DNA of 64,000 nt from an uncultured Dehalococcoidia bacterium (lineage in GTDB: Bacteria > Chloroflexota > Dehalococcoidia > Lucifugimonadales > Lucifugimonadaceae), in contig OX638325.1 in NCBI GenBank assembly GCA_951812795.1, forward strand, positions 620,001-684,000. The letters run 5' to 3'. Positions 16,739-25,440 of this stretch are shown here, in pieces; positions within the stretch are counted from its first letter, which is position 1, and each line of letters begins with the position of its first letter. Made by a program: the position numbers and the translations under genes. A model generated the notes under the pieces. It searched no databases, was not told the DNA's origin, and worked only from the letters and a program-made list of their open reading frames with translations.

Positions 16739-17089
16739 TGGTGGAGACGGGGGAGGGTCGAACTCCCCGTCCAGAAAGTTTCCCGTCAAAGCTTCTACGT
16801 GTGTAGCCGTTGGTTGCTTATACCGCTTCCGGACGATGCCAACGGCGTCCGTCACAGGTCACGGTTACCGGTTGTCTTTGGACATGCTACCGGCATTGCA
16901 CATCCGCACCTCAGATTTTCGGTGCCCGATAAGTACCGCTGAGGACGATTCCTACCGGACATCGCGGCTGATTAAGCAGCTGCGAGGGCGACTTCTCGTT
17001 CGCCGTTTGTTTTTTTGCCCGTTTTATCGTGGTCAGGCACCACGACACGCAACCTTGCGGTACGCTCCCTGTCGAATCCACTCGTCCCC
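16739..17089 (-). ncRNA. ssrA: Transfer-messenger RNA (tmRNA)
   Basis: 351-nt RNA that rescues stalled ribosomes. The 5' end GGGGACGAGTGGATTCGACA (from 17089) carries the conserved GGATTCGAC box. The 3' end has a T-arm (GGACGGGGAGTTCGACCCTC) and CGTCTCC-A-CCA ending at 16739. The 5' GGGGACG pairs with 3' CGTCTCC (one G-U), forming the acceptor stem. A tag frame ends at TAA 16972-16974 and reads ...TNGEREVALAAA. By comparison with the Dehalococcoides tag as I recall it (GERELVLAG), the resume codon may be GGC 17004-17002 or the in-frame GGC at 17019-17017. SmpB is not in the window. Confidence 0.93.
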
Positions 17090-17101
17090 TTACGCTTGTC
17101 A

Positions 17102-17107
17102 ATTATA
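17102..17107 (-). promoter_or_regulatory. Probable -10 box for ssrA
   Basis: TATAAT on the minus strand, 12 bases before the mature tmRNA 5' end, which is normally produced by RNase P trimming of a short leader. No convincing -35 is seen at 17-bp spacing. It lies in the AT-rich gap shared with the divergent methyltransferase gene. Confidence 0.5.
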
Positions 17108-17180
17108 CCTGATAATCAGTGATCGATACTCGTTGAACCACCCCTGTTCTTGTATCATTGCGCCTCTACTCGACTCGCCG

Positions 17181-18008
17181 ATGAGCCCGAATAACATGGA
17201 TCAACGCATCGAAATCAACCGTCGCAATTGGAACGAGAGGACGCCAATACATGTTGGGCCAGACGGGTATGACGTCGATGGCTTCAAAGCTGGGCGGATT
17301 ACGCTGAGAGACATTGAGATCGAAGAGTTGGGCTCGGTTGTTGGCAAATCACTGCTCCACTTACAGTGCCACTTCGGAATGGACACGATGTCTTGGGCCC
17401 GTCTCGGTGCCGAGGTTACCGGTGTCGATCTCTCGGACGCCTCCATCGACGTGGCCGAGCAATTGAATGCCGAAATTGGGTTAGGTGCGCGTTTTATCCG
17501 CTCAAACGTCTACGATTTGCCGAATGTCCTCCAAGAGCGGTTTGACATCGTGTACACGGCTTTGGGAGCACTGTGTTGGTTACCGGACTTGACGAATTGG
17601 GCGCAGATCATTGCACGCTTTCTTAAACCGGGCGGAACTTTCTATATGCTCGACGAGCATCCAACCGGCCGCATCTTCGCGTCGGTGCAAAACACCGACG
17701 GCGGCTACGATCTCGAAGCCAACAACCAGTATTTTCCAAATCCCGAAGGCTTTTTGGACGACGGCGAAAGAAAATCTTATACCGGAACAGAGACAATCAA
17801 GACGCCGGTTTACGAATGGCAACACAGCATGTCGGAGATCGTTAATGCCCTGATCGGAGCCGATTTGAAGATTGAATACTTGCATGAATATCCGTTTTCT
17901 TTCTTTCAAGCTTTGCCTCAGATGCGACAACGTATCGATGGTTGGTGGGAATTGGACGAATATGGTGGCAATATACCATTCATGCTTTCGATCAAGGCGA
18001 GCATTTAG
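17181..18008 (+). CDS. SAM-dependent methyltransferase (tandem copy 1)
   Basis: Class I Rossmann methyltransferase. Motif I is LLHLQCHFGMDTMSWARLGA with the acidic GVDLSD at the end of strand 2, then FDIVYTALGALCWLPD and the post-motif FLKPGGTFYM. ATG 17181 or the in-frame ATG 17196 are both possible; the latter aligns with the start of copy 2. Longer upstream extension is rejected because it would run through ssrA on the other strand. The gene is 63 bp ahead of a close paralogue. Substrate is unknown; small molecules are usual for this type. Confidence 0.85.
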   Translation: MSPNNMDQRIEINRRNWNERTPIHVGPDGYDVDGFKAGRITLRDIEIEELGSVVGKSLLHLQCHFGMDTMSWARLGAEVTGVDLSDASIDVAEQLNAEIGLGARFIRSNVYDLPNVLQERFDIVYTALGALCWLPDLTNWAQIIARFLKPGGTFYMLDEHPTGRIFASVQNTDGGYDLEANNQYFPNPEGFLDDGERKSYTGTETIKTPVYEWQHSMSEIVNALIGADLKIEYLHEYPFSFFQALPQMRQRIDGWWELDEYGGNIPFMLSIKASI

Positions 18009-18071
18009 ACGCATTTACTTTCGGATGTCCGAACACAAATTGCTGGACATCAACCGCACGAATATCGAGAC

Positions 18072-18884
18072 ATGAACGAGAAATTCGACATCATCCGACG
18101 CAACTGGAACGAACGTACGCCGATACACGCGGCGTCGGACTTCTACGACGTGGAGAGTTTCAGGTCCGGAAAAATCACGCTAACGGACATCGAGATTGAA
18201 GAAATAGGCTCGGTGACCGGCAAAACACTGCTACACCTCCAGTGTCATTTCGGGATGGACACCATGTCTTGGGCACGGCTCGGAGCCGACGTGACCGGGG
18301 TCGACATATCTGATGTTGCGATTGATCTGGCAAACGAACTAAACGACGAGTTGGGCTTGCCCGCACGGTTCATTCGCTCTAACGTTTACGACTTGCCCAA
18401 GATTCTCGCTCAACAGTTCGACATCGTCTACACCGCGATCGGTGCACTGTGTTGGCTGCCTGACATGACGGCTTGGGCTCGAATCGTCGCGCGATTTCTC
18501 AAGCCGGGCGGTATGTTCTACATCCTTGACGGACACCCGACGTCGCACATCTTCGAATCGATTCTGGCTTCAGATGGTTCTGAGTCGCTGAAACCGATTC
18601 ACCCATACTTTCCGAAACCGGAGGGAATTTATGACGCGGGAGGAGGATGCGCGTACACCGGATCAGACGTGATCGAAACTCCCAGTTACGAATGGCAACA
18701 CAGCATGTCCGAAATCGTTAACGCAATCATTAATGCCGGCCTCACGATTGAGAAGCTAAACGAGTTTCCTGTTTCTGGCTACCGCGCGCACCCCCAGATG
18801 ATTCGCCACGATGACGGTTGGTGGCGACTCGACGAAAAACACGGCACAATACCGTTTCTTTATTCGATTAAAGCGACCAAATGA
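18072..18884 (+). CDS. SAM-dependent methyltransferase (tandem copy 2)
   Basis: 270 residues, highly similar to the preceding gene throughout (shared RRNWNERTPIH opening, LLHLQCHFGMDTMSWARLGA motif I, GVDISD, and SYEWQHSMSEIVNAI near the C terminus). This is a recent tandem duplication in which both copies keep all motifs, so both are probably active and may differ in substrate. The stop lies eight bases from the converging rhomboid gene. Confidence 0.87.
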   Translation: MNEKFDIIRRNWNERTPIHAASDFYDVESFRSGKITLTDIEIEEIGSVTGKTLLHLQCHFGMDTMSWARLGADVTGVDISDVAIDLANELNDELGLPARFIRSNVYDLPKILAQQFDIVYTAIGALCWLPDMTAWARIVARFLKPGGMFYILDGHPTSHIFESILASDGSESLKPIHPYFPKPEGIYDAGGGCAYTGSDVIETPSYEWQHSMSEIVNAIINAGLTIEKLNEFPVSGYRAHPQMIRHDDGWWRLDEKHGTIPFLYSIKATK

Positions 18885-18891
18885 GGATTAA

Positions 18892-19710
18892 CTAGCTGAC
18901 CAACTCGAAATAGGCGTAGAGACTCATCGTCGCTTGATCGTAATTCGCGTTACTCGATACCCACCAAGCGATCATCGACGCCACAAGCAACCCGATACCG
19001 CCCGCGGCGAGAACCCTCGAAAAATCCGCCCTCGCGAACCGGGTTCGAACTGTCGGCGCTCCGAAGATAAAGAAATCGTCTTCGATGGTCACGACACGCC
19101 GAGGACCCACTACCCAACCCATGGCGGCACCGGCGATCAACCCTCCGACGTGGGCACCTTGATCGATTCCCGGAACCAACATTCCGAACACGATGTTGAT
19201 CACCAGCACTATCGCCAGATTCAAGATTACGGGGTTTGCAGCCACCCCAAAGTCTTTACGATTGCGAATGAGGAACACCCCATAGGCTCCTACGATTCCG
19301 AAGACGGCACCGCTCGCTCCCACGCTCAATGCAGGCGAAACGAGATAACTGGCCGCAACGCCGCAAACACCAGCAACCACGTACGTTGCTAGAAAAGCGG
19401 ACCAGCCGAACTCACGTTCTAAACGAGGACCGAATAACACCATCGCGAATGTGTTCGCCCCGAGATGCCACAACCCCGCGTGAAGGACTACCGGTGACAA
19501 CATTCGGTACCAGTCACCAGCTTGGATGGCGGGGCCGAATTTCGCACCCCATCGGTAGAGGTTTGCACTTTCGGTCGATCCTCCGGTGACACTGAGCACC
19601 ACAAACATTGCGACGTTTATCGCGACAAAAACGGCAGTCACCCGACTTTGAACCAAAGGCTCGATCAGCCCGTTCAGTGATTGCCTATGTGTCTGTTCCC
19701 GCCTATTCAT
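18892..19710 (-). CDS. Rhomboid-family intramembrane serine protease
   Basis: 272 residues with six to seven hydrophobic helices. The catalytic serine is S133 in GASGAVFG and the partner is H187 in QGAHVGGLIAG, in helices 4 and 6 as in the GlpG family. The N-terminal cytoplasmic region is short (about 22 residues). An extra C-terminal helix follows a cytoplasmic loop. It cleaves type-I-like membrane substrates within the bilayer. Nothing in the neighbourhood indicates a substrate. Confidence 0.9.
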   Translation of the reverse strand: MNRREQTHRQSLNGLIEPLVQSRVTAVFVAINVAMFVVLSVTGGSTESANLYRWGAKFGPAIQAGDWYRMLSPVVLHAGLWHLGANTFAMVLFGPRLEREFGWSAFLATYVVAGVCGVAASYLVSPALSVGASGAVFGIVGAYGVFLIRNRKDFGVAANPVILNLAIVLVINIVFGMLVPGIDQGAHVGGLIAGAAMGWVVGPRRVVTIEDDFFIFGAPTVRTRFARADFSRVLAAGGIGLLVASMIAWWVSSNANYDQATMSLYAYFELVS

Positions 19711-20034
19711 TTCGATTCGCTGGTCCCGAATTGTGCGATTTTCCGATCAGTCTTGTGGAATCCCGTTGGTTGCGATTCTAACGACGAGGATTCTGGATGG
19801 GTCTCAATGCATGTCGTAAAGATACATAGTTTCACAAAAACTGGACTAATTCCCTGCTTCTTCGATCCGCAAACGGTAGTGGCGCGATTTCGAACTATTG
19901 CATCTGAGTAGTTCGTGTAAAATGAAAAGCAGCGAAGATATGAAAATCTTGTTGGTTCAACTTATTTTTGGATTGTAAGACCAAGCTCCAAACGAGCGTC
20001 AACGGTCAGGTGACCGAAAAGGTTTGATGGAGAA
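19711..20034. other. Intergenic region
   Basis: 324 bp between the divergent rhomboid gene and the next plus-strand gene. No RNA or protein is recognised. It is AT-richer near 19910-19975. TTGCAT (19898) and TAAAAT (19918) are promoter-like for the downstream gene, but the 14-bp spacing is short. Confidence 0.5.
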
Positions 20035-20040
20035 ATGCCG

Positions 20041-20586
20041 ATGCCGATAGAAATAGTCGAAGTCGATCTCACCGAAATGCGCCGAACTGCTCTGCTAAGC
20101 AGAGCCAAAAGCCCACACGTGCGAGCGTTGTACGAGGCGATGTTTTCACTTGAGCCGGGCGGAGCGAGAGCCGTCATCGCGGAGTCGGGTGAAGAGCTTT
20201 CACAGATCCGTAATTTGGTCACGCAATGTGCGGCACGAGCCGACATGAACCTGCAGATTGTAGTGGATCGCATCGGTGGACGCGTGCTATTCACGCACAA
20301 ACCGAAAGAAACCGCCGATGGCGATGCAGTCCCACCTCGGCCATCAGTTTCCCGAACGCCGGAAGAACAAGCCGCGCAGGTCGAACGTCGCGAAAAAATA
20401 CGCGCCGCGGCACTTGCTCTCGGAAGGGAACGCCCGCAGATCAGCGCTCAAGAAGTCGTTGACTATCTTCGACATTCCGGCAATGAACTCGATTTACCTC
20501 GGCCGACGACCGCCGTTAGCGCGGTAATGCGCAACATGTCTGAGTTTGAGCACATCGATCGCAGCCGATTCTCGTACCACGGGTAG
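20041..20586 (+). CDS. Hypothetical protein, possible winged-helix C terminus
   Basis: About 181 residues with no recognised family. Two in-frame ATGs exist (20035 and 20041). GGAG at 20029-20032 sits too close to the first and at normal spacing from the second, so 20041 is chosen. The N-terminal 90 residues look alpha/beta. A polar, Pro-containing linker (about 95-110) is followed by a helical segment with alternating basic residues (QISAQEVVDYLRHSG) that resembles a small winged-helix or HTH module. Soluble and possibly DNA-associated, but this is a weak inference. Confidence 0.65.
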   Translation: MPIEIVEVDLTEMRRTALLSRAKSPHVRALYEAMFSLEPGGARAVIAESGEELSQIRNLVTQCAARADMNLQIVVDRIGGRVLFTHKPKETADGDAVPPRPSVSRTPEEQAAQVERREKIRAAALALGRERPQISAQEVVDYLRHSGNELDLPRPTTAVSAVMRNMSEFEHIDRSRFSYHG

Positions 20587-20626
20587 ATACTCCGATCTTC
20601 TTCGGATGGGTGTGTAACGCTAGTCG

Positions 20627-21478
20627 TTAGCGTGGGCGGACCACGTCGAGCGGCGGAACTGCGTCAATGATCCCGTTCTCGGCCGCCATTCCGAACAATT
20701 TATGAAGCGCAGATAACCCCTCGGCGCCCATGTCTAACGTGTCGTTGTTGACGTACATTCGCACGAAGCGTCGACCGTCCTCGCGTTCGATGCCGCGCCC
20801 GTAACCGAGCGCGTAATCCAACGCAGCATCCTCGTTCGCGTGCGCGTATGCGATCGACGATCGGAGCGCCGTAGCGACGCTTGTGCACAACTCTTCGCCG
20901 AGCGAACGGTTGACCACATCTAGGCCGAGCGGTATCGGTAAGCCGGTTTCGGAGAACCAGTGCTTGCCCAGGTCTAGCAATGACTTGAAGCCGCGTTGCT
21001 CAAAGAGGATTTGGCCCTCGTGCAAAAGTATTCCGGCTTCGGCACGACCAGATTTGACAGCTCCTTCCACCTCGTCAAAATCCAGAAACAAAGGTCGCAC
21101 CCCGGCCGGTCCGAAGATCTGGAACAACATCCATGATGTCGTGTTTTCACCCGGTACCGCGACCGTACATCCTCCCAAATCTTCGATGTTCAAATCGTCA
21201 CAAACCGTAACGACCACCGGGCCGTAGTTCCGCCCTACCGAAGCACCGCAAGACATGATCCGATATCGATTAGCGATCTTGGGATAGTGCGCCGCGGATA
21301 TCGCGGTTACGGGCAAATCTCCCGATTCGGCAAGTAGGTTCAGCGATTGGATATCTACCATGTGGTGCCCAATCTCGTAACCTTCAATCTTGACAACTCC
21401 TTTGGCCAAACCGAAAAACATGAAGGCATCGTCGGCGTCCGGACTGTGTCCGAATACTATTTTTCCCTTTTCAGGCAT
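20627..21478 (-). CDS. mqnD: 1,4-dihydroxy-6-naphthoate synthase
   Basis: Catalyses conversion of cyclic dehypoxanthine futalosine to 1,4-dihydroxy-6-naphthoate in the futalosine menaquinone pathway. The periplasmic-binding-protein-like fold starts with the family signature HSPDADDAFMF. Later GGCTVAVPGENTTS and GILLHEGQ supply the conserved active-site His region. About 283 residues, as usual. ATG 21478 is preferred over the TTG at 21484 because AGAGG lies six bases upstream. The start overlaps the end of the acetyltransferase gene by eight bases, so translation is probably coupled in the mqnE-A-C-GNAT-mqnD operon. Confidence 0.93.
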   Translation of the reverse strand: MPEKGKIVFGHSPDADDAFMFFGLAKGVVKIEGYEIGHHMVDIQSLNLLAESGDLPVTAISAAHYPKIANRYRIMSCGASVGRNYGPVVVTVCDDLNIEDLGGCTVAVPGENTTSWMLFQIFGPAGVRPLFLDFDEVEGAVKSGRAEAGILLHEGQILFEQRGFKSLLDLGKHWFSETGLPIPLGLDVVNRSLGEELCTSVATALRSSIAYAHANEDAALDYALGYGRGIEREDGRRFVRMYVNNDTLDMGAEGLSALHKLFGMAAENGIIDAVPPLDVVRPR

Positions 21479-22088
21479 TTTCAACCTCTCTGTGTCTGCG
21501 GAAATCCAGGGACTTCCTCATGTACTGACATTTCTCACTCCAGAACTGCGTCTCACCGTTCGCCATGGAAACCATCCCGGACAGTGTGAAACGCGGTGCG
21601 GGCGTAGTGTTGAATCCCATTCGTTCGTAAAGCTTGATAGCCCGACGGTTGTCGACTCCGACCGAAAGCGAAATCGAACTGTAGCCGTGCGATATCGCCA
21701 AGATCGTCATCTCCGCCAACATGCGCGCACCCACACCGCGTGAACGCAGATCCTTTCGCACCCAGAGGTCTTCCACATAGGGACACGACTCGTTTATGTG
21801 CTGTTTCGGTGAACCCGCGGGACCGTCCCACAACAGCATGCCGTGTCCGATTGGCGCTTCTCCGATCCACGCGATTAAGTAGACAAGTCTCCCATCGTGT
21901 TGCAACTTGAGCCGACCTCGATGCGTCTCCTCGTTACGAGCGGGATTCAACTCAGACGTAACGACGTTAAGTTCGTTGCTGTGCAACAACCTGACATCGA
22001 TCAAATGAGAGAGGTCTTCGGAATTCGTCACGTTGAACGAGATCTTGTCAACGAGACGCGACAGCGCTTTTGTTCCGGCGCGAATCAT
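21471..22088 (-). CDS. GNAT-family N-acetyltransferase inside the mqn operon
   Basis: 205 residues with the acetyl-CoA binding loop RSRGVGARML and the downstream VGVDNRRAIKLYERMGF motif. GNAT enzymes acetylate amines of small molecules or proteins. Its ATG overlaps the stop of mqnC in ATGA, and its end overlaps mqnD, so it is co-translated with menaquinone genes. No acetylation step is known in the futalosine route. It may act on a pathway by-product or simply be carried in the operon. The substrate is unknown. Confidence 0.85.
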   Translation of the reverse strand: MIRAGTKALSRLVDKISFNVTNSEDLSHLIDVRLLHSNELNVVTSELNPARNEETHRGRLKLQHDGRLVYLIAWIGEAPIGHGMLLWDGPAGSPKQHINESCPYVEDLWVRKDLRSRGVGARMLAEMTILAISHGYSSISLSVGVDNRRAIKLYERMGFNTTPAPRFTLSGMVSMANGETQFWSEKCQYMRKSLDFRRHREVENA

Positions 22089-23224
22089 GCGGTCGCAGCA
22101 ACCGGTATCGAGACCTCGCGTTCGAACTCACGCACGATCTCGTAGTTAGTTAATCGTTGGGCGGGCCGGAAACCGGCATCCGATATCAATTCCCGTACTT
22201 CGTCCTCGGTAGTCCGGTTGTAGAAACCGGCGGCAAGCATCACATTTTCGTCGAACAGCGTACCACCAAAGTCGTCGGCACCGAATTGCAGCGCCATTTG
22301 CCCGGTCTTCCTCCCCTCCGAAAACCAAGACGCCTGGATGTGTGGCACGTTGTCAAGGAATATCCGGCTTAATGCAATGATTCGCAGATATTGGTTGGGA
22401 CCGGCCTCGTCGGCTACCTGTTTGCCCAACGCCGTATTTTCTCGCTTGTACGACCATGGAATGAACGCCGTAAACCCGCCGTCGTTGTCGACATTTGCCT
22501 CAGCAACATCTTGGACATCTCGGATGTGTTGCAGCGTCTCGACGATGTCTTGGTCCGTTTCGACGTGCCCGTACATCATCGTCGCGGTCGTCTTGAAGCC
22601 CACCGCGTGCGCTGCTTCGTGAATTTCGGTCCACTGAACCCACGTGTCCTTGGGTGCAAAACGCGACACGATCTCTTTGACTCGATTGTTTAGTATTTCG
22701 GAGCCGCCACCGGGCATGGTTCGTTGTCCTGCGTCCCAAAGATCTTGCATCACTTCGAGCGGCGACTTGCCGGACACGTCGCACATTTGCCAAATCTCGG
22801 GTGCCGACCAGTAATGAGGCATCACATTCGGATAGCGTTTCACCGTCTCGCGAACCATATTCAAGTAATACTCGTAAGGTAGCGCGTCGTTCAAACCGCC
22901 TTGCATCAAAACCGTCGTGACGCCTTTGTCCGAGGCCCGCCCCACTTTCTCCATAATTTGCTCCACCGAATAGGTGTATGCGGATGGATCCGTTGGATCG
23001 GTCCGATAGAACGCGCAGAACGAGCAGTAGGCGTCGCAAAGATTCGTATAGTTCAGGTTCGTATCAATTACGTACGTCACCCGATCCGGAACGTTGTGAC
23101 GAAGTTTCGCGTGGGTGGCTAGAGGAGCCAACTCAAGCAAATCGGCGTCTTGGAGGAGGTAAAGACCTTCTTCGAAGTCGATCCGCTCGTCGCGCAGAAC
23201 CTTGGTGCGAATGTCGTTAATCAT
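22085..23224 (-). CDS. mqnC: Cyclic dehypoxanthine futalosine synthase (radical SAM)
   Basis: Radical SAM enzyme that cyclises dehypoxanthine futalosine. The cluster motif is C63-DAY-C67-SF-C70, followed by MQGG and the MPGGGSEIL and HYWSAPEI blocks typical of the CofH/MqnC group. ATG 23224 is chosen because AAGGA lies at good spacing; the earlier in-frame starts would cover that site. The start overlaps mqnA by eight bases. With MqnE and MqnA this covers the first half of the pathway. MqnB, the futalosine hydrolase, is not in the window. Confidence 0.94.
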   Translation of the reverse strand: MINDIRTKVLRDERIDFEEGLYLLQDADLLELAPLATHAKLRHNVPDRVTYVIDTNLNYTNLCDAYCSFCAFYRTDPTDPSAYTYSVEQIMEKVGRASDKGVTTVLMQGGLNDALPYEYYLNMVRETVKRYPNVMPHYWSAPEIWQMCDVSGKSPLEVMQDLWDAGQRTMPGGGSEILNNRVKEIVSRFAPKDTWVQWTEIHEAAHAVGFKTTATMMYGHVETDQDIVETLQHIRDVQDVAEANVDNDGGFTAFIPWSYKRENTALGKQVADEAGPNQYLRIIALSRIFLDNVPHIQASWFSEGRKTGQMALQFGADDFGGTLFDENVMLAAGFYNRTTEDEVRELISDAGFRPAQRLTNYEIVREFEREVSIPVAATA

Positions 23225-24047
23225 CGGGAACATCCTTCGCAAAGGGTGATCTCTCGGATACGTAAGGGATCACTTCGGGTCGCCAATCAGAAAGTGAGGA
23301 TAACCGAGATTGGAATTCATCGATGGCCGCGATTTCGGATTCACCGATCTCGTAAGTGAAACCGTGGATGTAGGTCGCAACATCTTCATCGGACATGATA
23401 GGCACGGGTTTTCGACTCACAATCTCTTCGATGTGAGCCAATCCATGGTTGAACGACCGATGCAGGGTCTCTGCGAATCTGCCGAGTTCAGGTCTCGTCG
23501 CATCTCCGCGAGCGACCCATCGCGCGAACACAAAAGGCAGCCCCGTCAATCGTTTCCACTCAAATGATAAATCGTAGGCGAATCGCCTTCTCGTAACTCC
23601 GTATACCACCTTCAAAGCGACATCGCCGATCAGAAGTTCCGCGTCGGAGTCGTCGTCGGGCCCAAGCAATTTGACATCCTCCACGCCCCAGTGGTCAGCG
23701 AAAAGTATCCTCAGCAGTTGGACCGAAGTCGAGGTGTGCCCGGTGACGGCCACGGATTTACCCGACAACTCTTCCGCCCTCACATCGCTGAATAGCAATA
23801 CGCTACGCGCAGGACCGTCCGCAGCAACCCCTAACCCGCCTTCGACGATTTGGCCTTTCATCCGCAAAACCTCAGCGATCGGCAAAGGTCCGGCATCCAA
23901 CCCCCCGTTTTGCATCGCCGCTGCCATGTTGCGAGGCGGTAACTCTACGAGGTCAAACCAATCCCCTTCTAACCGCGAGTAGAAAACGGCCGAATTCAGA
24001 TATGGCATGAACCCGATTCGCCATCGAGTTTCAAGGTCGTTAGGCAT
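23217..24047 (-). CDS. mqnA: Chorismate dehydratase
   Basis: Converts chorismate to 3-[(1-carboxyvinyl)oxy]benzoate, the first committed step of the futalosine pathway. The SBP-like fold has the early block GFMPYLNSAVFY, then AGPLPIAEVL and GHTSTSVQLLRIL as in MqnA. ATG 24047 gives 276 residues, a usual length. The longer frame to 24158 overlaps mqnE and has Arg/Ser-rich, non-family sequence, so it is rejected. It lies 16 bp after mqnE and overlaps mqnC. Confidence 0.92.
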   Translation of the reverse strand: MPNDLETRWRIGFMPYLNSAVFYSRLEGDWFDLVELPPRNMAAAMQNGGLDAGPLPIAEVLRMKGQIVEGGLGVAADGPARSVLLFSDVRAEELSGKSVAVTGHTSTSVQLLRILFADHWGVEDVKLLGPDDDSDAELLIGDVALKVVYGVTRRRFAYDLSFEWKRLTGLPFVFARWVARGDATRPELGRFAETLHRSFNHGLAHIEEIVSRKPVPIMSDEDVATYIHGFTYEIGESEIAAIDEFQSRLSSLSDWRPEVIPYVSERSPFAKDVPDD

Positions 24048-24063
24048 CACCGACGAGTGGATC

Positions 24064-25227
24064 TCAGTTGTAGACCGCGATCTCGTTGTAGAGTGCGTCG
24101 CGCTCGACCGCGACTCGGCCGGCATCTTTGATCGAAGCGACCATATTCTTGCGGGCAATACCTGCCGGGGAGTCGGCTAGCGCAGCGTGGGCGATTCGTT
24201 CCTTCCCGATAGTTCCGTCGAGATCGTTCGCGCCGAAGTTCAGACCGATACCCGCTGTGGCCTCACCCAGCATCACCCAGTAGGCTTTGATAGCCAGCAC
24301 GTTGTCAAGGATTAACCTCGAAGCCGCCAGCATCTTGAGATCGTCCATCGGCGGCGTGTGGCGCGGTCGCAATTTCGTGTAGCCGACTTGGTACTCGAGC
24401 GGTATCAATGCCAAGAAACCTTCAGTCTCATCCTGTAATTCGCGCAACAAAATGAGGTGATCGATACGCTCGCGAAACGTCTCTACGTGGCCGTAGAGGA
24501 TCGTGCAGTTGCTCTTAATACCCATACCGTGGGCAATGCGGTGGATTTCAAGCCACCGATCGGCTTTCGCCTTGCCTGGCAGCAGAAGTTTATGGATGCG
24601 GTCCGAAAATACTTCCGCTCCACCGCCGGGCATCGAGGACAGCCCCGCTTCCTTGAAGATTGCCAGCGACTCCTCGGGCGGTACCTTCCATCGCCTCCAG
24701 AAGTAGTCGATCTCTGACGCCGTAAACGCCTTGATCTGTACATCGGGACGAGCGTTGTGGAGCTCGCGGATCATGTCAACATAGAACTCGAACGTCCAAG
24801 TCGGGTGGTGTCCGCCGACGACGTGCAGCTCTCGAATGTCGCCGTCGAGATGGTCGAGCATATCGTCCATCGACATCTCGTACGCGCCCTCGGCGCCCGG
24901 TTTCTTGGCGTAGTCGCAGAACTTGCACGACAGAACGCAGATGTTGGTCGGGTTGAGGTGGCGATTAAGCACGAAATAGACTTTGTCGCCGGAGAACTGA
25001 CGCTTCTTGAAGTCGGCCATCAATCCGACAGCCGAAAAGTCTTCCGTCTCTAATATCTTGACACCGTCGTCCGCCGACAATCGCTCGCCATGTTTCACCT
25101 TTTCCCAGACCGACTCGAGGTCCGGATCGGAGATCAAGATATCTGGTACTTCGACGTGGCCGTTGCTACCCGCGCCGTTAATCGGGTGTGTCGCCGCCAC
25201 GTCTGGAGTTGTCGTTGCCATCGCCAT
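24064..25227 (-). CDS. mqnE: Aminofutalosine synthase (radical SAM)
   Basis: Joins the MqnA product with SAM-derived adenosine to form aminofutalosine. The radical SAM motif is C97-VLS-C101-KF-C104. It has the NRHLNPTNIC block before it and the MPGGGAEVFSDRIH block of the MqnE/MqnC family after it. 387 residues. The first 30 residues are a poorly conserved leader (MAMATTTPDVAATHPING). It is the first gene of the operon, and the promoter should lie in the 213-bp gap shared with the divergent histidine decarboxylase gene. Confidence 0.94.
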   Translation of the reverse strand: MAMATTTPDVAATHPINGAGSNGHVEVPDILISDPDLESVWEKVKHGERLSADDGVKILETEDFSAVGLMADFKKRQFSGDKVYFVLNRHLNPTNICVLSCKFCDYAKKPGAEGAYEMSMDDMLDHLDGDIRELHVVGGHHPTWTFEFYVDMIRELHNARPDVQIKAFTASEIDYFWRRWKVPPEESLAIFKEAGLSSMPGGGAEVFSDRIHKLLLPGKAKADRWLEIHRIAHGMGIKSNCTILYGHVETFRERIDHLILLRELQDETEGFLALIPLEYQVGYTKLRPRHTPPMDDLKMLAASRLILDNVLAIKAYWVMLGEATAGIGLNFGANDLDGTIGKERIAHAALADSPAGIARKNMVASIKDAGRVAVERDALYNEIAVYN

Positions 25228-25440
25228 ATGCGGACCGCTTTCTCAAATGACGGTTGATGCGATATATCACTACGTCTATTCTCTATCATCGCGCCAAACT
25301 GAATTGAGCGTCGATGCGACGCTCCAAGTCAGATTCACTGGACTTCTTTCGCCACATACCTCGGACGAGGTGCGCTTCGTTCGTTACTATCAGAATCTGA
25401 TGCCTCATTAGCCGAATAGGATTTTCGAGGAATTCGGCAA

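Noticed and set aside
16673-16855. N-terminal extension of the YgjP-like protein
   Set aside because: It covers the ssrA terminator and 3' end on the same strand; ATG 16672 has its own ribosome site.
16836-17180. N-terminal extension of methyltransferase copy 1
   Set aside because: It runs antisense through the tmRNA gene and is absent from the paralogue.
19035-19055. tRNA-like GGTTCGAA motifs (also near 31159 and 44390)
   Set aside because: All lie inside well-supported genes and no cloverleaf can be drawn around them.
25228-25440. Riboswitch or attenuator between mqnE and hdc
   Set aside because: No recognisable aptamer or terminator-antiterminator pair was seen; it probably holds only divergent promoters.
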